In this document: positions 21,901 through 34,600 of the stretch, one piece after another
Layout of the letters: every line of letters starts with the position of its first letter
Numbering within the stretch: position 1 is the first letter of the stretch
Assembly (NCBI RefSeq): GCF_000003195.3
Contig: NC_012879.2
Coordinates: 32,456,547 to 32,520,546 of the forward strand
Length of the DNA stretch: 64,000 nucleotides
Reading direction: 5' to 3'
Source: Sorghum bicolor
Lineage: Eukaryota; Streptophyta; Magnoliopsida; Poales; Poaceae
Position numbers and translations under genes: made by a program
The notes under the pieces: model-generated
What the model saw: the letters and a program-made list of their open reading frames with translations, nothing else
Told to the model about the DNA's origin: nothing
Databases searched by the model: none

Positions 21901-23914
21901 AGAAGACGTGTGTCATATGAATCTCGCTTCGGTCCATTTGGAGATAGTGTTAGTTCCAATGCAAGATAGGTGCACGGTTTGCGCCTAATGCACCATAGTC
22001 TAAGAAACCATTTTGGATGCACCCGATGGTACTCCTAGGTAAAGGGTCTCAAGTGGAAGCTCAGTTTGATCTATTTGGTGATCGTGCTAATCTTGATCCA
22101 AGATAGGATGCACGCTTTGCATAGAACATACCATATGCTCAGGAATCAATTTGGATGCAGCCGATGGTAGTCCGAGGTAAAGGGGCTCAAGTGGAAGCTC
22201 AGTTTGATCTATTTGGTGATCGTGCTAATCTTGATCCGAGATAGGATGCACGGTTTGCATAGAACATACCATATGCTCAGGAATCAATTTGGATGCAGCC
22301 GAGGGAACTCCTAGATGACGTGTGTCATATGAAATCTGGCTTCGGTCTGTTTGGAGATAGTGTTAGTTTCGGTAGAAGGTAGTTGCACGGTTTGTGCCTA
22401 ATGCACCATAGGCTAAGAAACCATTTTGGTAGCGCCCGATGGTACTCCTAGGTTAAAGGGCTTAAGTGGAAGCACGATTTGGTCAGTTCGGAGATATTGC
22501 TAATCTTGATGCAAGATAGGTGCACAGTTTGCGTGGAACATACCATATGCTCTGAAATCAATTTGGACGCACCCGATGGAACTCCTAGATGACATGTCTC
22601 GTATGAAATCTGGCTTCGATCTGTTTGGAGACAGTGTTAGTTTTGGTGCAAGATAGGTGCACAGTTTGCATCTAATGCACCATAGTGTAAGAAACCATTT
22701 TGGATGCACCTATTGGTACTCCAAGGTGAAGAGGCTCAAGTGGAAGCTTAGTTCGGTCTGTTTAGAGATAGTGCTAAACTTGATGCAAGATAGGTGCACG
22801 TTGTGCATGGAACATATCATAGGCTAAGAAATTATTTTGGATGCACCCAATGTACTCCTAGGTTAAAGGGCTGAAGTGGAAGCTCGGTTTGGTCGGTTTG
22901 GAGATGTGCCAATCATGGTGCAAGATAGGTGCACGGTTTGCTTGGAACGTATCATATGCTCAGAAATCAATTTGAACACACTCGATGGAACTCCTCGATG
23001 ACATGTGTCGTACGGAATCTTGCTTCGGTCCATCTAGAGATAGTGTTAATTTCGGTGCGAGATAGGTGCACGGTTTGCGCCTAACACACCATAAGCTAAG
23101 AAACCATTTTGGACACACCTAATGGTAATCCTAGGTGAAGGGGCTCAAATGGAAGCTTAGTTTGGTCAGTTTGGAGATATTGCAAATCTTGATGCAACAT
23201 AGGTGCATAGTTTGCTTGGAATGTACCATATGCTTTGAAATCAATTTGGACTCACCCGATGGAACTCCTAGATGACGTATGTCATATGGAATCTCACATC
23301 AGTCTATCTGGAGAGATTGTTAGTTTCGGTGCAAGATAGGCGCATGGTTTGTGCTAATGCACCATAGGCTAAGAGACCACTTTGTATGCACCCGATGGTA
23401 CTCATAGGTCAAGAGGCTCAAGTGGAAGCTCGGTTTGGTCTGTTTGGAGATCGTGCTAATCTTGATCCAAGATAGGATATACGGTTTGCATGGAATGTAC
23501 AATATGCTTAGAAATCATTTTGGACGCACCCGATGGAACTCCTAGATGACGTGTATCATATGAAATCTCGCTTCGGTCTGTTTGGAGATAGTGTTAGTTT
23601 TGGTGCAAAACAGGTGCACGGTTTCTGCCTAATGCACCATAGGCTAAGAAACTATTTTGGATGCATCTATCGGTACTCCAAGGTGAAGAGGCACAAGTGG
23701 AAGCTTGGTTCGGTCTGTTTAGAGATAGTGCTAAACATGAAGCAAGATAGGTGCACGGTTTGCACGGAACGTTTCATATGCTCCGAAATTAATTTGGACG
23801 CACCCGATGGAACTCCTAGATGACATGTGTCATATGGAATCTCGCTTCGTTCTGTTTGGAGACAGTGTTAGTTTTGGTGCAAGATAGATGCACAGTTTGT
23901 ACCTACTGCACTAT
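18907..23914. repeat. 137-bp satellite array, block 2 (about 36 monomers)
   Basis: Alternating A/B monomers; B starts at 19161, 19436, 19710 and 19984 are 274-275 bp apart. Many A monomers here have GATCCAAGATAGGATGCACGG in place of GATGCAAGATAGGTGCACGG. A one-monomer duplication (A-A) lies at about 22030-22310. A ~1.9-kb local repeat links 21.09 kb to 23.02 kb, and long stretches match block 3 at constant offset. The block ends at GCACTAT, where element C inserted. Confidence 0.95.
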
Positions 23915-24611
23915 TGTTGACACCGTTTTTGGGCACGTGTCCATAATTGGTAAAGTGTAGATCGGCAAGATGAGACAGTGGTGTTTGATCTGCAGGGTGA
24001 GTTGCCGATGAAGATGGTTGCGATGGAAGGGTGGCTGAACATGACCAAGTCTATGGGTGATGATGTGTTTGTGCCGATGGCTATAACGAAGGAGTCTGCC
24101 GATGGTACGGAAGAGGAGTCTAGAAGTTACCGATTGGCTGGTAGGGGTGTTCCAGTTTGTCACGGGGGGGATAGCTTTATGTTTTCCTTAGTTATTTAAA
24201 TCGTTTTGTATATGGATTCTGTGTAATTTGGAATTCGAGTTCTAGTCGTGTCTGGTTGTAGCTCTTTGAGTAGGGTATAAATGTAGACCCTAAGGCCTTG
24301 TAATGAGATATCTATCAATCAATCAAACACACGTTTTTACTCATATTCCAAGCATCTACTTTTTCAACGACTTCGTCATACTTTTTCCTTTTCATTATGA
24401 GTTCTTAGGAATTCATCGACTTAAGCTCGGCGTGTTCTCAAGTTCCGCGTGGATACCTCTTGGCCGTGACATCCGGGCGCATCGCTGTTGTCGGGACCAA
24501 AGTATTCGAGCTACCACCTTTGCCGATAGTAAGGTCAAATCGGCTGGCACGCCTTAACGTTTGAATCGGGTATTAGCCCTTTGTGTTTGCAGATTAGCTT
24601 TTGCACCAACA
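23915..24611 (+). repeat. 5' LTR of element C (697 bp)
   Basis: TGTTGACACC...CACCAACA. A TATA box (GGTATAAATG) lies at 24274-24283, followed by a TTGTAATGAGATA region. It contains about six copies of GCCGAT/ATCGGC. Its partner is 35587-36284. Confidence 0.95.
24276..24282 (+). promoter_or_regulatory. TATA box in element C 5' LTR
   Basis: TATAAAT within GGTATAAATG, about 335 bp from the LTR end; conserved in the 3' LTR at 35949-35955. It would drive the genomic RNA. Confidence 0.6.
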
Positions 24612-24616
24612 CATCT

Positions 24617-24636
24617 TTTGGCACGCCCGGTGGGAC
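24617..24636 (+). other. Primer-binding site of element C
   Basis: TTTTGGCACGCCCGGTGGGA starts a few bases inside the 5' LTR. The TGGCACGCCCGGTGGGAC pattern is common in grass Tat elements; I do not assign the tRNA with confidence. Confidence 0.6.
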
Positions 24637-24657
24637 AGATTCAAGATCAAGATCAAC

Positions 24658-27531
24658 ATGTCGACTTCTGAGTTTGATCAGGAGAACGTTATCCCCGTGA
24701 CGGAAGCCAATGTCAAGGATGAGCAGAAGCAAGCTATTGCTAAGGCCATGGAGGATTACAAGCAGCAATGCCTGAGGTCCTTCAGCATGAACAGGAGTGG
24801 CGAGGTGATCCAGAAGGATGCACTGCCGGCACCGCGGCAGGTTACTTTTGAAGGCAATCCTAGCAAACTTCAAGAGATGGTTGACAACGCTATCAACCGT
24901 GCTTTGATCAACCAAGCTGGTGTACTGTCTAACACGGTTTTCAATGCCATGGCAAGAACTTTCAAAGAAGGACAACTGCCACCAGATTATGTGGGCCCCA
25001 CTTATCACCAGCCAAGGTCACCAGTGGTCACAGCTCCATCGGCCGCTACAGCCGCTGCGGGCATGGATATTCCTGTTCCGCCAAGCACGGTGGGAGTCAC
25101 CAATGCACAATCTACGCCGATGACAACCAATCCACAAACTTCAGATGGGCAGATCAAACTTGCTACAGATCAGTTGGCATCGGCAATGTCAGGATTGACT
25201 CCTCCTCCTAACTTGTGGGGTTATGGCATGCCTCTAGAGTTAACGCCGGGTACGTCGCAGACGACTGATGTGAGGGGCAAGACTCCTATGGCATCGGCAC
25301 CTCCAAGCATGCCGATGAACCAGAGTCCCCAGTATACTACAACTACTACTACAAGACCTCACACTGGGAATTCTCAAGCTCCAACATTCCAGATGCCTAA
25401 CGCATCGGCAGACTCAATGCTGATGCAACAGAGGTCTATGATCCAACCAGTGTATGTCAGTTCAATGATAATGCCCAATTACCAGTCATCGGCAGGGCCT
25501 ATGCCGATGAACGCTAATAGTGGATGGCTTGGGCAGCAAGTCTTTCCACAGACACCCCAACCGAGTCATCAGGCTACAGGGTTCCACCAAGGACACATCT
25601 ATCCCGGGTTCCGGAATCAGGGGATGCCTAACCAGCCAATGAACCTTGGGCAGCAGGTCGGCGCACAGCAGATTGGCGGGCAGCAGCTTGGTGGTCCACA
25701 AATTGGGGGCCAGAAGATTAATCCAATGTTTCATGCAGATCGTGCGCCGCATAGACACGCGGAAGCTTACCAGCAGGTGCTGGATCCCTTATTGGGCCGA
25801 TAAGATTGTTGAAGTGATGAGAGACCAATTCGGGATAAAACCCAAAGTCAACACTTACTCTTATCGGATGCCGTATCCTCCCGCATATGATTTGATCCCG
25901 CTTCCACATCGGTACAAGGTACCTAATTTTACTAAGTTTTCTGGGCAGGATGACACGTCAACCATGGAGCACGTCAACAAGTTCATTATTCAATGCGGTG
26001 AAGCTGGTAACAGGGACGAGTTAAGGGTTCATCTATTCTCGTCATCATTGTCTGGATCAGCTTTTACCTGGTTTATATCACTACCTCCCAACTCGGTGAT
26101 TACTTGGCCCGATCTGGAGAAACAATTCCACAAGTACTTCTTTTCTGGGGTCCATGAGAAGAAGATCACCGACTTGGTCAAATTGAGGCAACGCAATGAC
26201 GAATCGGTTGAAAGTTTTGTGCAGAGGATACGGGAGGTCAAGAACAAGTGCTATAGTCTGGTTCTGGATGATCGGCAGCTTGCCGATTTGGCTTTCCAGG
26301 GTTTGTTGCCACACATCAGGGACAAGTATGCTTCTCAGGAGTTTGAAAGCTTAAGTCATTTGGTGCAGAGAATTTCTGATCAAGATATCAAGCCTTTTGA
26401 GCCCAAGAGAGCATGGAACAAAAAGGTATCATTCGTTGAGGAAGCAACAAGATCAGACTCTGATGAGGAACCAGTCATTGGCTTGGCAGAGTGGGTAAAA
26501 AATAAGAAGCCGATGTCTTGTCCTTTTGGACATAAAGAACCAGAGAAGTTCGCGTTTGACACCGCCAAGGCCGATAGGATATTTGACTTTCTACTTTAGG
26601 AAGGTCAGATCAAGCTCTCTCCTAATCACGTGATCCCATCGGCTGAAGAATTAAAAAGGATGAAATATTGCAAGTGGCACAATGCAACTTCTCACGACAC
26701 CAATGAGTGCAAGGTTTTCAGACAGCAGCTGCAATCGGCTATAGAGTCTGGGAGAATCAAGTTTGACAGTTCCAAGACCCAGAAGCCGATGAAGATTGAT
26801 CAACATCCTTTCCCAACGAACATGTTGGATGCTAAGGGAAAGGCCAAGGTCTTGACATCGGAAGCAGCTGAAAGAAGTGCATCGGTGGATCCTCAGCACC
26901 AGGTCACTACTGCCGATGCCAAAGGAAGAGGTTTGGTCCAGGAAGGAACTAACTCAGGAAGGCCTCCCCGGTCTGGTATTGTGATAACTCACAGGAGGCC
27001 TCGAGAGATTGGGCAACAATGAGAAGATCGGTACCGGCGCCAAGAAGAAGATTATCGTCGGGAAGAGGAGAGACGCCGACAAGAATGGAATCAGCATAGG
27101 GATCACTGGAATTGCCCGTTCTTCATTCACTGTTGGGAGGAAAATATCAAGCTTCCAACTATCAGAGATTGTCCAAAATGCAACGGTTATGACCGGTCTG
27201 ACAGGTCCGACCGGTACTATCGTGGTGATAATCGGCGATTTGATGGGCCGATTAGGGGGAGAACGTCCGTCCATGATCGGCTGGGGGGCAGACTTAGCGT
27301 ACATGACAGGCTTGGCGATTGTGTTCAATATTTTCCCAAGAACCAGGAAGAACTTGAAGAGATGGCTAATGCTCGGGTTCCCGATGAGTTCATATTTTGC
27401 AGGGATGCCAATACTTATCGGGTAGAGCCAAGGGAGAATCATCGCCCATCGGTAAGGCAGCAGCAACTTCCTCCCTGGTGTCCGGAGGGATTGACCAGGA
27501 CTCAGAAGAGAAGATTGCAGCACGAAAGGTG
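24658..27531 (+). pseudogene. gag of element C
   Basis: ATG 24658 opens a long N-terminal region rich in Gln, Met, Pro and Thr, with low-complexity repeats such as GGQQLGGPQIGG. A one-base insertion near 25785-25800 moves the frame (stop TAA 25801-25803). The capsid domain follows (YKVPNFTKFSGQDDTSTMEH, then HKYFFSGVHEKKITDLVKLRQ), then a zinc knuckle CKWHNATSHDTNEC (about 26655-26700) and an unusual second finger CPFFIHCWEENIKLPTIRDC (about 27108-27170) typical of Tat gag. Further stops are TAG 26597-26599, TGA 27020-27022 and TGA 27529-27531. It would form the virus-like particle and bind RNA. Confidence 0.88.
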
Positions 27532-28176
27532 AGAGGAATTGAGTAAAGGGGAGAATTCTGGACAGTCTGGGGATCAACAACAATCAGACCCCAAGGGGGG
27601 AGGTCCATCGGCAGATGTCAACATGGTATTTATGTTGCCGATGGAGTTCCTTGCGCCATCCAGTGATGATGAGGTGGAGTTTTCCGACCAAATAGCTCAG
27701 TTGGCTCTGGATCCAATGACGGCTATCTTCGAGAAGCCTGCCGATGATGAAAGGCAACATCTCAAGGCTCTGTTTGTCAAAGGAAGGGTTGATGGGCAGC
27801 CGATGACCAAGATTCTAATTGATGGTGGGGCTGCTATCAACATCATGCCGTATGCAGTGTATCGAAAGCTTGGGAAAGGGGATCAGGATTTAACCAAGAC
27901 CGAATGATGCTTAAAGACTATGAAGGGAATGTGTCTCCGGTCAAGGGGGCAATATGTGTAGAGTTGACCATCGGCAGCAAAACCTTTCCGACAACCTTCT
28001 TCGTGATTAGTGGAAAGGGTGCTTACAACCTGTTGTTGGGAAGAGATTGGATTCATGTTAATTGTTGTATCCCGTCTACAATGCCCCAATGCTTGGTTCA
28101 ATGGGTAGGTGACAAGATTGAAATTGTCCCAGGAGACTCTTCTTATGTCATCGCATCGGCAGAGGCAGACATATGA
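27532..28176 (+). pseudogene. Aspartic protease of element C
   Basis: The motif ILIDGGAAINIMPYAVY (about 27810-27860) keeps the catalytic Asp-Gly-Gly. The matching NLLLGRDWIHVN (about 28030-28065) gives the hydrophobic-Gly closing motif. A one-base deletion around 27903 splits the domain (TGA 27905-27907) and the frame continues to 28176. The stretch 28177-28281 before RT is degenerate, with stops in all frames. Confidence 0.85.
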
Positions 28177-28281
28177 AAGGACTAGGTGCATTTCAGGAGA
28201 AATTTGGGAAAAGGATTTTCTCAAGGTTGCCGATTACGAGATTCCACCAATCCAAGCAGTCGGTTCTGACGAAGGTTTTTA

Positions 28282-29397
28282 ATGGATAGGTTCGCCGATG
28301 ATGGAAAATTAGGCGAGGGGTTCACATCGGCCGATGATCTAGTAGAAGTAGATATAGGTAGCGGTGATAAGCCTAGACCCACTTTTATTAGTGCTAAGTT
28401 AGATTCTGAGTGTAAGCAACAGTTAACCAATTTGTTAAAGGAATATAAAGATTGCTTTGCTTGGGATTATACTGAGATGCCTGGTTTGGACCGATCAATT
28501 GTTGAGCATCGGTTGCCTATCAAGTCTGGATTTCGGCCACATCAGCAGCCAGCTCGCCGATGTAATCCTAATATTCTTCCTGACATCAAGGTCGAAATAA
28601 CCAAACTTATTGAAGCCAAATTTATTCGGCAGTGTCGGTATGCTGAGTGGATTTCCAATGTTGTTCTGGTCTACAAGAAGAACGGGAAGCTTCGGGTCTG
28701 CATTGATTTCAGGAATCTCAATAAAGCTACACCGATGGATGGATACCCAATGCCAGTTGCCGATCTGCTAGTCGACGCTGCAGCTGGGCATCGGATTATT
28801 AGCTTTATGGATGGCAATGCAGGATACAATCAAATATTCATGGCCGAAGAAGATATTCCAAAGACTGCGTTCAGATGCCCTGGTCATGTTGGATTGTTCG
28901 AATGGATAGTCATGACCTTCGGCTTAAAGAATGCTGGTGCTACTTATCAAAGGGCCATGAATTTTATATTTCATGAGTTCATCGGCAAGCTGGTGGAAAT
29001 TTATATTGATGATGTGGTGGTTAAGTCTGGAGACTTCGCAAAGCATCTTGCCGATTTACGAAAGGTGTTGGAATGCACAAGGAAGCATGGTTTGAAAATG
29101 AATCCCAATAAGTGTGCATTTGGTGTATCGGCAGGGCAATTTCTTGGTTTCATGGTGCACCAGAGGGGAATTGAAATCAGTCGAAGATCTATTGATGCCA
29201 TCAATAAGATAGTAGCCCCTACCAACAAGAGCGAGCTCCAATCCTTGATCGGCAAGGTAAATTTTATCAGAAGGTTTATATCTAACTTGTCTGGTAAAAT
29301 TCGTGCTTTCTGCCCTCTTCTTAAGTTAAAGGCCGATCAAGAGTTTGTTTGGGGGAGGAACAATAGTTGGCTCTGGATGAAATCAAGAATTATTTAA
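28282..29397 (+). pseudogene. Reverse transcriptase of element C
   Basis: An open frame of 372 codons holds CFAWDYTEMPGLD, EAKFIRQCRYAEW, LRVCIDFRNLNKATP, YPMPVADLLVD, FMDGNAGYNQI, VMTFGLKNAGATYQRAMN and the catalytic YIDD (29002-29013), then FLGFMVHQRGIE and LIGKVNFIRRFI. The palm and thumb are complete and the catalytic Asp pair is intact. The frame breaks near 29360, where an indel before the RNase H moves coding to frame 3; the last ~12 codons (to TAA 29395-29397) are out of frame. Confidence 0.92.
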
Positions 29398-31514
29398 TAA
29401 ATCCTCCAGTTCTAATTCCACCTTAGCAAGGGAAACCATTCAGATTGTATTTGTCTACCGATGGGATGGTCATCGGTTCGGCTTTAATTCAAGAGTTTGA
29501 AGGGAAGTAGCGTGTAATTTATTATTTAAGCAGAAGGTTGGTTGATGCTGAGACCAGGTATTCGGCTATTGAGAAACTGTGCTTGTGCTTATATTTCTCT
29601 TGTATCAAGTTGAGGCACTACTTGTTATCGGCCGAGTGCACTGTTATTTGCAAGGATGATGTAGTCCGGTACATGCTGTCCATGCCGATTATGAGTGGTA
29701 GGATCAGTAAATGGATTCTGGCACTGTCGGAGTTCGATCTGCGTTATGAATCGGCTAAAGCCGTTAAGGGGCAGATTATGGCCGATTTGGTGACTCAACA
29801 TTGTGGTACAGTGGAGGCTGTAGAAATTGTACCTTGGACGCTGTTCTTTGATGGATCTACATGTGACCGGGGGTCAGGGATCGGCATAGTATTAATTTCC
29901 CCTCGGGGAAGGAAGTATGAGTTTTCCTTGCCGATTGTTGCCACGTCAACAAATAATCAGGCTGAGTATCAAGCTTTGATAAAAGGATTAGAATTGCTGA
30001 GGGAGGTTCATGCTGATGCTATCGAAGTCTTCGGGGATTCTATGCTGGTTATAAATCAATTGGCTGGAAGCTAAAAAAGCCGAAGTGAAGTTCTCATAAC
30101 TTATTACGAGCGGAGTATGCAATTGTTGAAGGAATTCAAGGATTTCCAATTAGAGTATGTTCCTCGATTGCACAATGAAGAGACCAATCGGTTGGCTCAG
30201 CATGCCTCGGGATATCAGCCTATGATTGATGCAATATCGGCAATTGGTGCCGATGATTGGAGAAAAGATATCGTTGATTATTTGAAAGGTCCATCTAAGA
30301 GAGTTGAAAGGCGAGTTCGGTTTCAAGCCGCCAAGTATGTGCTCCTCGAAGATGAATTGTACTACCGAACTATTGATAGGATTCTTCTCCGATGCTTGGG
30401 TGACGATGAAGCTAGAAGTTTGATGGGAGAAATCCATGACGGGGTATGTGGAGCACATCAGTCGGCTTTCAAGATGAAGTGGATGATTAGGAGGAATGGG
30501 TATTACTGGCCGACCATACTTGAGGATTGCTTTAAATATTTCAAAGGGTGTCAAGGATGTCAAAAATTTGGTAATATTCAAAGAGCACCCGCATCGGCTA
30601 TGAATCCTATTATTAAACCTTGGCCGTTCCGAGGATGGGCTATTGATTTGATCGGCCAAATTTATCCACCATCTAGCAAGGGACATAAGTTTATTCTAGT
30701 TGCCACCTATTATTTCACTAAATGGGTTGAAGCTATCCCTTTGAAGAAAGTCACATCGGCCAATATGATTGATTTTGTGAAGGAGCACATTATTTACCGA
30801 TTTGGGATTCCTCAGACAATTACTACCGATCAGGGTACTATGTTCACATCAGGGGAATTTGATGAATTCGCAATCGGTATGGGGATTAAGGTGTTAAACT
30901 CTTCTCCTTATTATGCTCAAGCTAATGGGCAGGCCGAGGCGTCTAACAAAGGAATTATCAAGCTTATCAAGAGAAAAATTGAAGAAAATCCTAAGCGGTG
31001 GCACACATTATTAAGTGAAGCTTTATGGTCATATCGAATGGCTTGTCATGGATCAACCAAAGTTTCGCCTTATCAGTTAGTGTATGGACATGATGCGGTG
31101 TTGCCTTGGGAGATTAAGGCTGGATCTAGGCGACTATCTTTTCAAGATCAATTGGCTGCCGATGATTATGCTACTTTGATGACAGACGAGTTGGATGATT
31201 TAGTAGAGCATCGGCTGAGGGCTTTCATGAGTATAGAAGAGAATAAGAAAAGAGTTGCCAGATGGTACGATAAGAAGGTAAAGGCTAAGGAATTTGCCGA
31301 TGGAGACTTAGTATGGAAATTAATCTTACCGATCGGGACTAAAAGTTCAAAGTTTGGGAAGTGGTCTCCCAATTGGGAGGGCCCCTATCGGATAAGTCGA
31401 TCGGCTCCTGGTAATGCCTATATTTTGGAAACTCTCGAAGGAGTCAAATTTCCCAGAGCATTGAACGACAAATATCTAAAGAAGTACTACCCCAGTATAT
31501 GGGTCGATGAATAA
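29360..31514 (+). pseudogene. Dual RNase H and integrase of element C
   Basis: Frame 3. First comes a degenerate RNase H (about 29440-29800; YLSTDGMVIGSALIQ, LVDAETRYSAIEK). A second, archaeal-type RNase H follows (about 29835-30070) with LFFDGS, NNQAEYQAL and VFGDSMLVINQL, all three acidic residues present. Integrase comes next: H2C2 finger (HDGVCGAH ... CQGCQKF, about 30435-30570), core Asp in WAIDLIG and TTDQG, Glu in GQAEASNKG, and the C-terminal domain to WVDE at 31514. Stops lie at about 29366-29368, 29425-29427, 29508-29510 and 30072-30074, all TAG or TAA. From 30117 the frame is open for 465 codons. Integrase is therefore uninterrupted. Confidence 0.93.
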
Positions 31515-31671
31515 AAGTTCAAATGCCGATAACACTCCTATCAGCTAGATTAAAATGTATCTGAGGCTGGACTTAATGTTGCAAAAGATGCCGATAATAG
31601 TCCTATCGGCTAGACTAAACATCAAGAAAGCTGAAAAGTAGGAAGAGGCCGATGTGTTGCCGATGAGGAGT

Positions 31672-34600
31672 TCACATACTTAGCAGCGCTTGGATGGCCG
31701 ATATAGCGCGCAGGCGGATCTGGTTGGCTGCTTCTATTTCTTTGACGTCTTCATCGGCAGAGCCTTCTATCGGTTTCAACTTTTTCTTCAACTGCAGTGC
31801 TTTGCGACCATGAGCGTTTCGTTCTTGTTCAAGGAGTTTGATGGTATCTGGTAGTTAACTCTCTTCCTGTTAGGCTTGAGATAGGGCGTTCTCCACTTGC
31901 TTGAGTTCTGCCAGCAGGGCTTCTCTCTTGACTGATAAGTCGGAGATTTTCTGTTTCAGTGCGGCTCCCGAAGACTTCAAGGCGCCGATGCTCTTGTGTT
32001 TCTCATCGGTCAGGAGCTTCTCTTTCATCATCTCCTCAGAAAGCCGGGTCTGAGCAGTTCTGTTGGCAAGGCGCCGGGCGGCCCTTTGGTACTGCAGCTG
32101 ACGACTCTCCAGATGTGCAGCCTGGAAGAGGGTTTCTTCGGCATCGGCAGGAATCTGGCCTCTGAGAGCCTTGAACAGAACCTTAGCCGGATCAGAGTCA
32201 TCGACCAGTTGGGCCGTATCTTGATGGAGGAGGGCCGACAGTTCTTCCAGTTTAGCCCTGATCTCTGCCGATGCAATCCCAATTGCCCGGGAGGAACTGG
32301 CTTCGTCACCTTCGTCTTCGGAGATATCAATGGCGAAGGAGAATAGGCTGTCGGGAGAATCCTACTCCTGAAAAGGAAAACAAATTGAGTCGTTCTATGA
32401 TAAGAGCATCGGCAAATAAGACTGGTAGAGACTGGGTGGCTTACTTGCTTCAAGGCGATCTCTTACCTTTGGCTGGAAGATGCCGATGGAGCCATGGATT
32501 GGTCGGCCAGAGTTGCCGATGGAACTACGTCAGCTGCAAATTAACAGAAGGGGTTATAATACCAAAAAGAATAAGTTCATCGGCAGTAATGTTATAGGAA
32601 TGCATTACCTTGAGCAGGGACGACGCTTGTCTGGATTGAAGAGACTACCGATGATATGATTGAACCTGCTGGATCAGTAGTTTGCTCGCCTACATCGGCT
32701 GATATGTCTTCTGGCTGGGGTGCTTCTAGTTGAGGTTCTTCTTGCTGAGGTTCTTCCGCTTGCAGTGCTTCTTGCGGTTGAGGAGATGGTACTTGCTGAG
32801 TCTCTGTTTCTTGGGGAGAAGGAGAAGATTCCACCGGAATAGGAGATACCGGAGGAGGAGGAGGAGTTGCCACTTTCTGGCGCTTGGTTTGTGCCCTGGT
32901 ACTCTTGGCACCTTTTCTCTTCTGCTGGCTGGACTAGGGGGCATCGGCACCTTTGCTTTTGGTCCTTGCCGATGCACTCGTTTGCTGTGGCAGAAAAGAG
33001 AGTTTGTGAGTAGCAGTATAGCCGATGTAAAAGTAAGATCGGTATGAATGAAGAGGTTTAACAGTTACCTTAAAAGACTGTGCTAGGGTGGAAGCAGCTA
33101 CTGATGGTGATGTCTGAGCTCTCCTGGTGGTAACTTTCTTGAGGCGTATGCCTCGATGCACGATGGCGGCCAGAGTGGGAGCGTTGTGGCCGATTGAAGA
33201 GATTGGACCTGATGCAAACAGATCAATCGGCTTGCCACTTCTACTGTCCGATGGAGGAATGTTATCAGTCTGCAAAATGATACAAAAGTAAATCACCGAT
33301 GAAAATGAAATTGGAAGAATTGGAACATTGGTTTAAAGACACTTACAGTATCATCGGGGACTTTGTAATCGGGATCGATCATACCGCGGTACGTGAGGGC
33401 CGATTTGCAGAATAAATGCTCCTTCCATTCTGCCCACCACTGCTTGTACGCCTGAGTGATGAAGGCGGCTGGAACCCACTTCGATAAGTCTACGTCTGTA
33501 TCGGCACCCGATGGCAGTTGGGCTACTCGAATCCATTCAAGGAGGCTGGTGATGGTTTCCCTGGGCTTTATCACATCGGCATAGCAGAGTGCAATCGGCA
33601 GCTGGCCGAAAGCTAACTGACGAGCTAGTGCCGATGGATTGTAGAACTCATAAGTCTGGGAGGAGGTTTTCCCACTACCAAAGAAGTTCACCGGTATGGC
33701 TCTGGGGGTCACCAATGCCATCATCACTTCGTTGTCCTTGTCGAGAGCGTCGTTGAATGGGTTAAAAACCAGGGGAAGCATATTGTCTGGGTCATCATAG
33801 GCCAACCATGCTCGCTCATCTCTGGCCAAACCTTCATACAAATTTTGAAAGAATCGGCTGACCTGATCTGGATTACCCCCTGTACCAGGCAGAACTATGA
33901 CAGCTTGACCGAAGTTCAAGGGAGGGCGTGTTGCCGATTCTTCTTCATCCAATACATGGTTCTCGGCTATGTCCCTTGGAAAGCGCTGTGCAAAGAGGTC
34001 AAACTCCAGACGCTTGTGCAGATGGAGGTTGAGCCACATGTTGATGAACCACCAAGGACCTCCCAAGTTGCCGATGGACTGGCCGAGTAAGAGTTTCCTA
34101 GTCACTTGGTGAAGGAGGTGGTAAGCCGCACCAAGCAGGTATCGGCCGAGGGGAAATCGGCCACCATCGGCTAGATTTTCTGCTGCTGCTAAATAAACGG
34201 AGGTTGGTCCTGCCGATCGGCCGCAAAACATGAACTTATCTAACCACATGTTCAGGAAACATGTCTTCTCTTTTATGTTGACAGGGCCTGTTCGGCTGTA
34301 TTTTTGGATGTACAATGACCAACCGCCGATAGCACGAGTTTCTACCTTTGCCTTGGGTTTGGTATCGAAGAAATGGGTGCTATTGGCAGAAGATACATCT
34401 AGGCCTGTAAGCATAGCTACATCGGCAAGTGTGGGAAAAGCAGGGCCGTGGCCGAAGACAAAAGCATTGAGCGTGTCTGACCAGAAATATGACGCAGCTA
34501 TCAGCAGTGACTCATTCCTATGCATATCGGCAATGGACAACCTAATGCATTGGTCCAACTTTCTCTCACCCCACTGGACTTCATTTGAGTTGCTGACCCT

